From contig NZ_JACWMY010000011.1 in assembly GCF_014773265.1 (NCBI RefSeq), positions 1 through 64,000 on the forward strand: DNA of 64,000 bases, in the 5' to 3' direction. The notes under the pieces are model-generated. The model saw only the letters and a program-made list of their open reading frames with translations, did no database searches and was not told the origin of the DNA. The position numbers and the translations under genes were made by a program. Below are positions 60,699-64,000 of this stretch, piece by piece (positions within the stretch are counted from its first letter, which is position 1; the number at the start of each line of letters is the position of its first letter). The DNA is from Mucilaginibacter pankratovii (lineage in GTDB: Bacteria > Bacteroidota > Bacteroidia > Sphingobacteriales > Sphingobacteriaceae).

Positions 60699-62003
60699 TT
60701 ATGCCATGCTTGCCTCTAAAGCAGGCTCTTCGGCCTGTTTAGGCAATGGTTGTTTTTGAAATCGGGTGATAAGCACTATTACCGATACCGCGATAACCGC
60801 GTAACCGATATAGGTAAAGGCCTGCACGTAAGTAATAGATTCCGACTTGAATAAAAAGCCGAACATCATGCCGCCCAGGTTGCCGCCAGCGCCAACAATA
60901 CCGCTTACCAGCCCTACGTTTTTAGCGTTTACAAAAGGCACAATACCATAAGTGGCCCCGTTAGACATTTTGAGGAACAGCGCGAACGTAAGCATGGTAA
61001 CAATAGCCATCACCAACGAACCCGAGTGAGCAAACAGCACCAGCCCCGCACCTTCCAGCAACAGTACGCCGGCCAGCAACAGGCCTTTTCCGCGCATACC
61101 AAATTTGCCGCCTACTTTGTCTGATACTATACCGCCCAGCGCACGTGCAAAAATGTTCATGAAACCGAAGATGCCGGCCCAGAAACCCGCCGAGCTTTGC
61201 GAGAGCTTAAAGGTATCTACAAAGTGCAGCGAGGCCACGTTATCAAACGTGATCTCCATACCAAAGCACATGGCATAGGCAAGGGTAAGCGCCCATATGC
61301 GCCAGTCTGCTAATACCGACCAATCGGTTTTGGCAGAGTTTGCTTTAGTATAGCCAACCTCGTCGTAGTTGCCCTCAGGGGTATCTTTGGTGTATTTCCA
61401 GTATAATAAAGCAATAAGCAGCATCATAGCACCAGGTACGATCATCGCGTAGCGCCATGCCTCTGCCTTGGTATAACCAAAACCTACGATAGCGGCAAAA
61501 ATTAAGGGCATTACCATATTGGTTACACCGCCGCCCAGATTACCCCAACCGCCGGTTACCGCGTTTGCAGTACCTTTTATATTTGGTGCAAACATCATAG
61601 AGGTATGAAACTGGGTAATTACAAACGATGCCCCGATAACGCCAATAGCCAGTCTGAACAACAGGAAGGAAGTATAATCGTGCGCTAATCCAACTAAAAA
61701 CACCGGCAGGCAGCCAACAAGCAATAAACGTACAGCTGTTTTACGCGGCCCCCAGGTATCGCAAAGCTTGCCAATGATCAGGCGGGCGATGATGGTAGCA
61801 GCTACCGATGCGATGATGGTATTACCCACCTGCCCTTTTGTTAAATGCAGTTCGGCGCGGATAGTTGGCATTAATGGCGCCAGGCCGAACCAGCCAAAAA
61901 AGCACACAAAAAACATAAGCCAGGTGGTATGGAAAGTGCGCATTTGCACGCCTGTAAGCGAAAATATGTTGAGTTTGGTAAGTTGTTTTCCTGTTTGATT
62001 CAT
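60699..62003 (-). CDS. narK: Nitrate/nitrite MFS transporter (NarK type)
   Basis: A 434-aa inner-membrane protein with 12 predicted helices. Nitrate-porter features are FGWFGLAPLMPTIRAEL in helix 1, the Arg-bearing RLAIGVIGASFVITQFHTSMMF, and the two glycine-rich nitrate signatures GGWGNLGGGVTNMVMPL and VGLVSGIVGAGGNLGGMMFGF. It imports nitrate, probably by proton symport. It lies between the ABC transporter genes and the reductase in one minus-strand operon; having both an ABC and an MFS system in one operon is unusual. Confidence 0.94.
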   Translation of the reverse strand: MNQTGKQLTKLNIFSLTGVQMRTFHTTWLMFFVCFFGWFGLAPLMPTIRAELHLTKGQVGNTIIASVAATIIARLIIGKLCDTWGPRKTAVRLLLVGCLPVFLVGLAHDYTSFLLFRLAIGVIGASFVITQFHTSMMFAPNIKGTANAVTGGWGNLGGGVTNMVMPLIFAAIVGFGYTKAEAWRYAMIVPGAMMLLIALLYWKYTKDTPEGNYDEVGYTKANSAKTDWSVLADWRIWALTLAYAMCFGMEITFDNVASLHFVDTFKLSQSSAGFWAGIFGFMNIFARALGGIVSDKVGGKFGMRGKGLLLAGVLLLEGAGLVLFAHSGSLVMAIVTMLTFALFLKMSNGATYGIVPFVNAKNVGLVSGIVGAGGNLGGMMFGFLFKSESITYVQAFTYIGYAVIAVSVIVLITRFQKQPLPKQAEEPALEASMA

Positions 62004-62039
62004 GATTGAGCTATTTGGTTTTTTATATTAATGCGCCTG

Positions 62040-62912
62040 TTATAAATCAGCAATAGAAAACTTATCTATCAACAGATTTAAGAGTTTATCGTGTATCTGG
62101 ATATACGCAGGGTCGTGAACAATGTCTTTTTTATTACGGGGGCGGCTAAGCGGTATATCAACAATTTCTTTGATGGTAGCCGCCGGGCCGTTATTCATCA
62201 CCACTACCCTGTCTGATAAAAATATGGCCTCTTCAATATCATGCGTAACCATAATGATGGTTTTTTGCCTGTCATCCATCACCCAAAGCTTTAATAATTC
62301 GATGTGCATGCTGCTTTTTGTTAAAGCATCAAGCGCGCCGAAGGGCTCATCAAGCAATAGTATTTTAGGGTTGATGGAAAAAGCACGCGCTATGGCCACC
62401 CGCTGTTTCATACCGCCTGATAGCTGGCCCGGTAATTTATCTTTATGCTCCCATAAGTTAACCATTTTTAGGTTGGTTTCAACCAGTGCTGTTTTTTCGG
62501 CAGCTGTTTTATCTTTCAAGGCTGCATCAACGGCAACATAAATATTTCTGTAAACCGTAAGCCATGGCAATAACGAATAGTTTTGAAAAACTATCCCCCT
62601 GTCGGGGCCGGGTGAGGTTACTTTTTTGCCGTTAGCATATACCTCGCCACTGGTAGGTTTTACCATGCCGCTTATGGTACTCATCAGGGTTGATTTACCA
62701 CAACCCGAGTGGCCTATCAATGCCACTATTTCGCCTTTCCGTACCGTCAGATCAATCTCCTTTACGGCAGTGTATATACCTTTCGGCGTTTTAAAGCTTA
62801 CGGTTACATTATTTATTTGAATGCTTACCGGTTTAGTATCCTGATCCAAAAGGTGTTCGTCAACTACCGAAACGCCTTCGTCTGATAGTGATATTGTTGA
62901 TGTATTACTCAT
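62040..62912 (-). CDS. nrtD: Nitrate ABC transporter ATP-binding protein
   Basis: A 290-aa ATPase of the nitrate/sulfonate/taurine (NrtD/TauB/SsuB) group. Walker A GHSGCGKST (residues 67-75), signature LSGGMKQRVAIARA, Walker B ILLLDEPFGALD and the switch His in VTHDIEEA are intact. The NrtD-like C-terminal extension (DIPLSRPRNKKDIVHDPAYIQIHDKLLNLL) points to nitrate rather than taurine, as do the neighbours. The first 28 residues are a non-conserved extension. Follows the permease gene by 25 bp. Confidence 0.93.
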   Translation of the reverse strand: MSNTSTISLSDEGVSVVDEHLLDQDTKPVSIQINNVTVSFKTPKGIYTAVKEIDLTVRKGEIVALIGHSGCGKSTLMSTISGMVKPTSGEVYANGKKVTSPGPDRGIVFQNYSLLPWLTVYRNIYVAVDAALKDKTAAEKTALVETNLKMVNLWEHKDKLPGQLSGGMKQRVAIARAFSINPKILLLDEPFGALDALTKSSMHIELLKLWVMDDRQKTIIMVTHDIEEAIFLSDRVVVMNNGPAATIKEIVDIPLSRPRNKKDIVHDPAYIQIHDKLLNLLIDKFSIADL

Positions 62913-62937
62913 AAATTACACTTTTAAATAATGATTT

Positions 62938-63723
62938 TTAAACCGCGTACGAGAATTTCTTTTGCAGCCAGGTAAAACACACATCAAGCAGGGAGCCTAC
63001 TATGCCTATGATAATTATAGCCACCAAAATTTTGGCTACGCTGCCCCCGTTAAAGCCTTCTTCCCAAACAAAATTGCCCAGCCCTATTCCGCCCGATAAC
63101 ATTTCGCCGGCAACTATAACCATCCAGGCAATACCTATAGATAGCCTGAGCCCGGTGATAATATGCGGCAAACTAAAGGGCAATAGTATTTTGCTGAGGT
63201 AGCTCCAGGTAGAAAAACCGAAGGCTTTGCTTACGTTTTTATGATCCTGCGGGATACTGGATGCGCCAAAAGCGGCGTTTATTAAGGTTGGCCATATACA
63301 GCATATAAATATCATGAAGATACTTGCCTTTGGCGAGTCCTGAAAAATGGCCAGGCCCAGCGGAAACCAGGCAAGTGGCGAAACAGGCTTTAAAATTTGC
63401 ACCATAGGGTTAATAATGCGCATGGCAATTTTGCTGCTGCCCATCATAAGCCCAATGGGAATGGCAAACAGGCTGCCTAAGCCAAAACCAATACCCACCC
63501 TGGCGAGCGAGCTTAGTAACTTGGTCATGATCCCCTTCTGGTCGGCATCGTTTTGAAAAGGTTGCTGTATTACCTCTTTAAATACCGCCCAGGTAGCCAG
63601 CGGAGTAGGTATCTCGTTCTTGGTAAGTTTGGCTATCAGAGCCCAAATACCGCCCATAATTACCATTCCGGCCACAAAATACCCTACCGACACCGCCGTT
63701 TTTATTGAAAATAAATTCTTCAT
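62938..63723 (-). CDS. nrtB: Nitrate ABC transporter permease
   Basis: A 261-aa membrane permease of the NrtB/SsuC group with about six helices. The EAA loop SKAFGFSTWSYLSKILLPFSLPHIITGLRLSIGIAWMVIVAGEML lies at about 165-210, and GLGNFVWEEGFNGGSVAKILVAII follows, which is characteristic of NrtB. KPVSPLAWFPLGLAIF is also typical. It lies 75 bp after the substrate-binding protein gene. Confidence 0.94.
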   Translation of the reverse strand: MKNLFSIKTAVSVGYFVAGMVIMGGIWALIAKLTKNEIPTPLATWAVFKEVIQQPFQNDADQKGIMTKLLSSLARVGIGFGLGSLFAIPIGLMMGSSKIAMRIINPMVQILKPVSPLAWFPLGLAIFQDSPKASIFMIFICCIWPTLINAAFGASSIPQDHKNVSKAFGFSTWSYLSKILLPFSLPHIITGLRLSIGIAWMVIVAGEMLSGGIGLGNFVWEEGFNGGSVAKILVAIIIIGIVGSLLDVCFTWLQKKFSYAV

Positions 63724-63798
63724 ATCATTTTAAGTGTTTTAGCAAATTTTGCCGGGATAAACAGCACCCGGCAAAAATCTACCTCAATTAACTACTAA

Positions 63799-64000
63799 CT
63801 ATTTTTTTGAGCCCGCTATATATGGCGCAGGGTTCTTCGGGTCGAAGACGATTGTTTCCAGGTTTGTTTTAAAAGGTTTCATATCCTCCTGTACGGGGAC
63901 ACCCATGCTTTTAGCAACCTCGGTGTACAAATCGTCCATAATTAATTTCTGCGCTATTGCGTTGTAATCGGGCGCTGTGCTGATCATACCAAAGCGCATA
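63799..64000 (-). CDS. nrtA: Nitrate ABC transporter substrate-binding protein, C-terminal part
   Basis: Only the last 67 codons or so lie in the window; the gene continues past the right edge. The visible end (RFGMISTAPDYNAIAQKLIMDDLYTEVAKSMG, then FDPKNPAPYIAGSKK) matches the C-terminus of NrtA/NasF-type CmpA-like binding proteins, where F-DP..P..Y is conserved. The full protein should be a nitrate-binding protein of the periplasm. First visible gene of the operon; its start and promoter are outside the window. Confidence 0.85.
   Translation of the reverse strand, partial: MRFGMISTAPDYNAIAQKLIMDDLYTEVAKSMGVPVQEDMKPFKTNLETIVFDPKNPAPYIAGSKK

Overview
The window looks like chromosomal DNA of a Bacteroidota glycan degrader, most likely family Sphingobacteriaceae and possibly Mucilaginibacter or a near relative (genus is my inference). 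The evidence is three SusC/SusD loci, a hybrid two-component system, an ECF sigma/FecR pair with an STN-type SusC, many lipoproteins with a Cys-Lys start, promoter boxes of the TAnnTTTG type, weak Shine-Dalgarno sequences and dispersed palindromic repeats. I see no rRNA, tRNA, CRISPR array, transposase or phage gene.

Layout. 0-12.3 kb is a mixed housekeeping/accessory region: aldo/keto reductase with a small membrane protein, TlpA-like thioredoxin, two uncharacterised envelope proteins, an NHL-repeat lipoprotein, a MocR regulator divergent from a class V aminotransferase, a LysR-GNAT unit divergent from a rhodanese, and an LTA-synthase-like sulfatase-fold enzyme. 12.4-22.7 kb is PUL1, with GH125, GH76, a SusE-like protein, SusD, STN-SusC and FecR; the GH76 endo-alpha-1,6-mannanase and GH125 exo-alpha-1,6-mannosidase point to fungal alpha-mannan backbone. 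Its probable ECF sigma factor lies 2.8 kb away (25.4-26.0 kb), beyond DUF4180, VOC, DHFR-like and SDR genes. 26.9-36 kb is PUL2 for starch or related alpha-glucans: SusC, SusD, SusE-like, a lipoprotein GH13, and a divergent secreted GH13. Two membrane regulators (DUF6377 type and 7TM-DISM type) follow at 36.1-39.7 kb. 39.8-55.7 kb is PUL3: SusC, SusD, SusE-like, GH53, a GH5-like enzyme, GH2 and a divergent HTCS regulator. The GH53+GH2+HTCS set indicates beta-1,4-galactan of pectin. 55.7-64 kb is a nitrate assimilation operon on the minus strand, cut by the window edge: substrate-binding protein, permease, ATPase, NarK-type transporter, a fused nitrate reductase/NirB-like diaphorase, and a rubredoxin-tailed protein with a siroheme-reductase-like fold.

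The genes suggest a plant/fungal-litter or rhizosphere lifestyle: three polysaccharides are taken up by separate outer-membrane systems, each with its own sensor class, and nitrate supplies nitrogen. The most unusual content is the final two genes of the nitrate operon. The reductase carries its own FAD/NAD and BFD [2Fe-2S] modules, and its translationally coupled partner looks like a sulfite/nitrite reductase whose iron-ligand cysteines are largely missing but which has gained a C-terminal rubredoxin. Also notable are strong hairpins without a T-tract placed between the SusE-like gene and the first glycosidase in both PUL1 and PUL2, and four dispersed palindromic repeat types.
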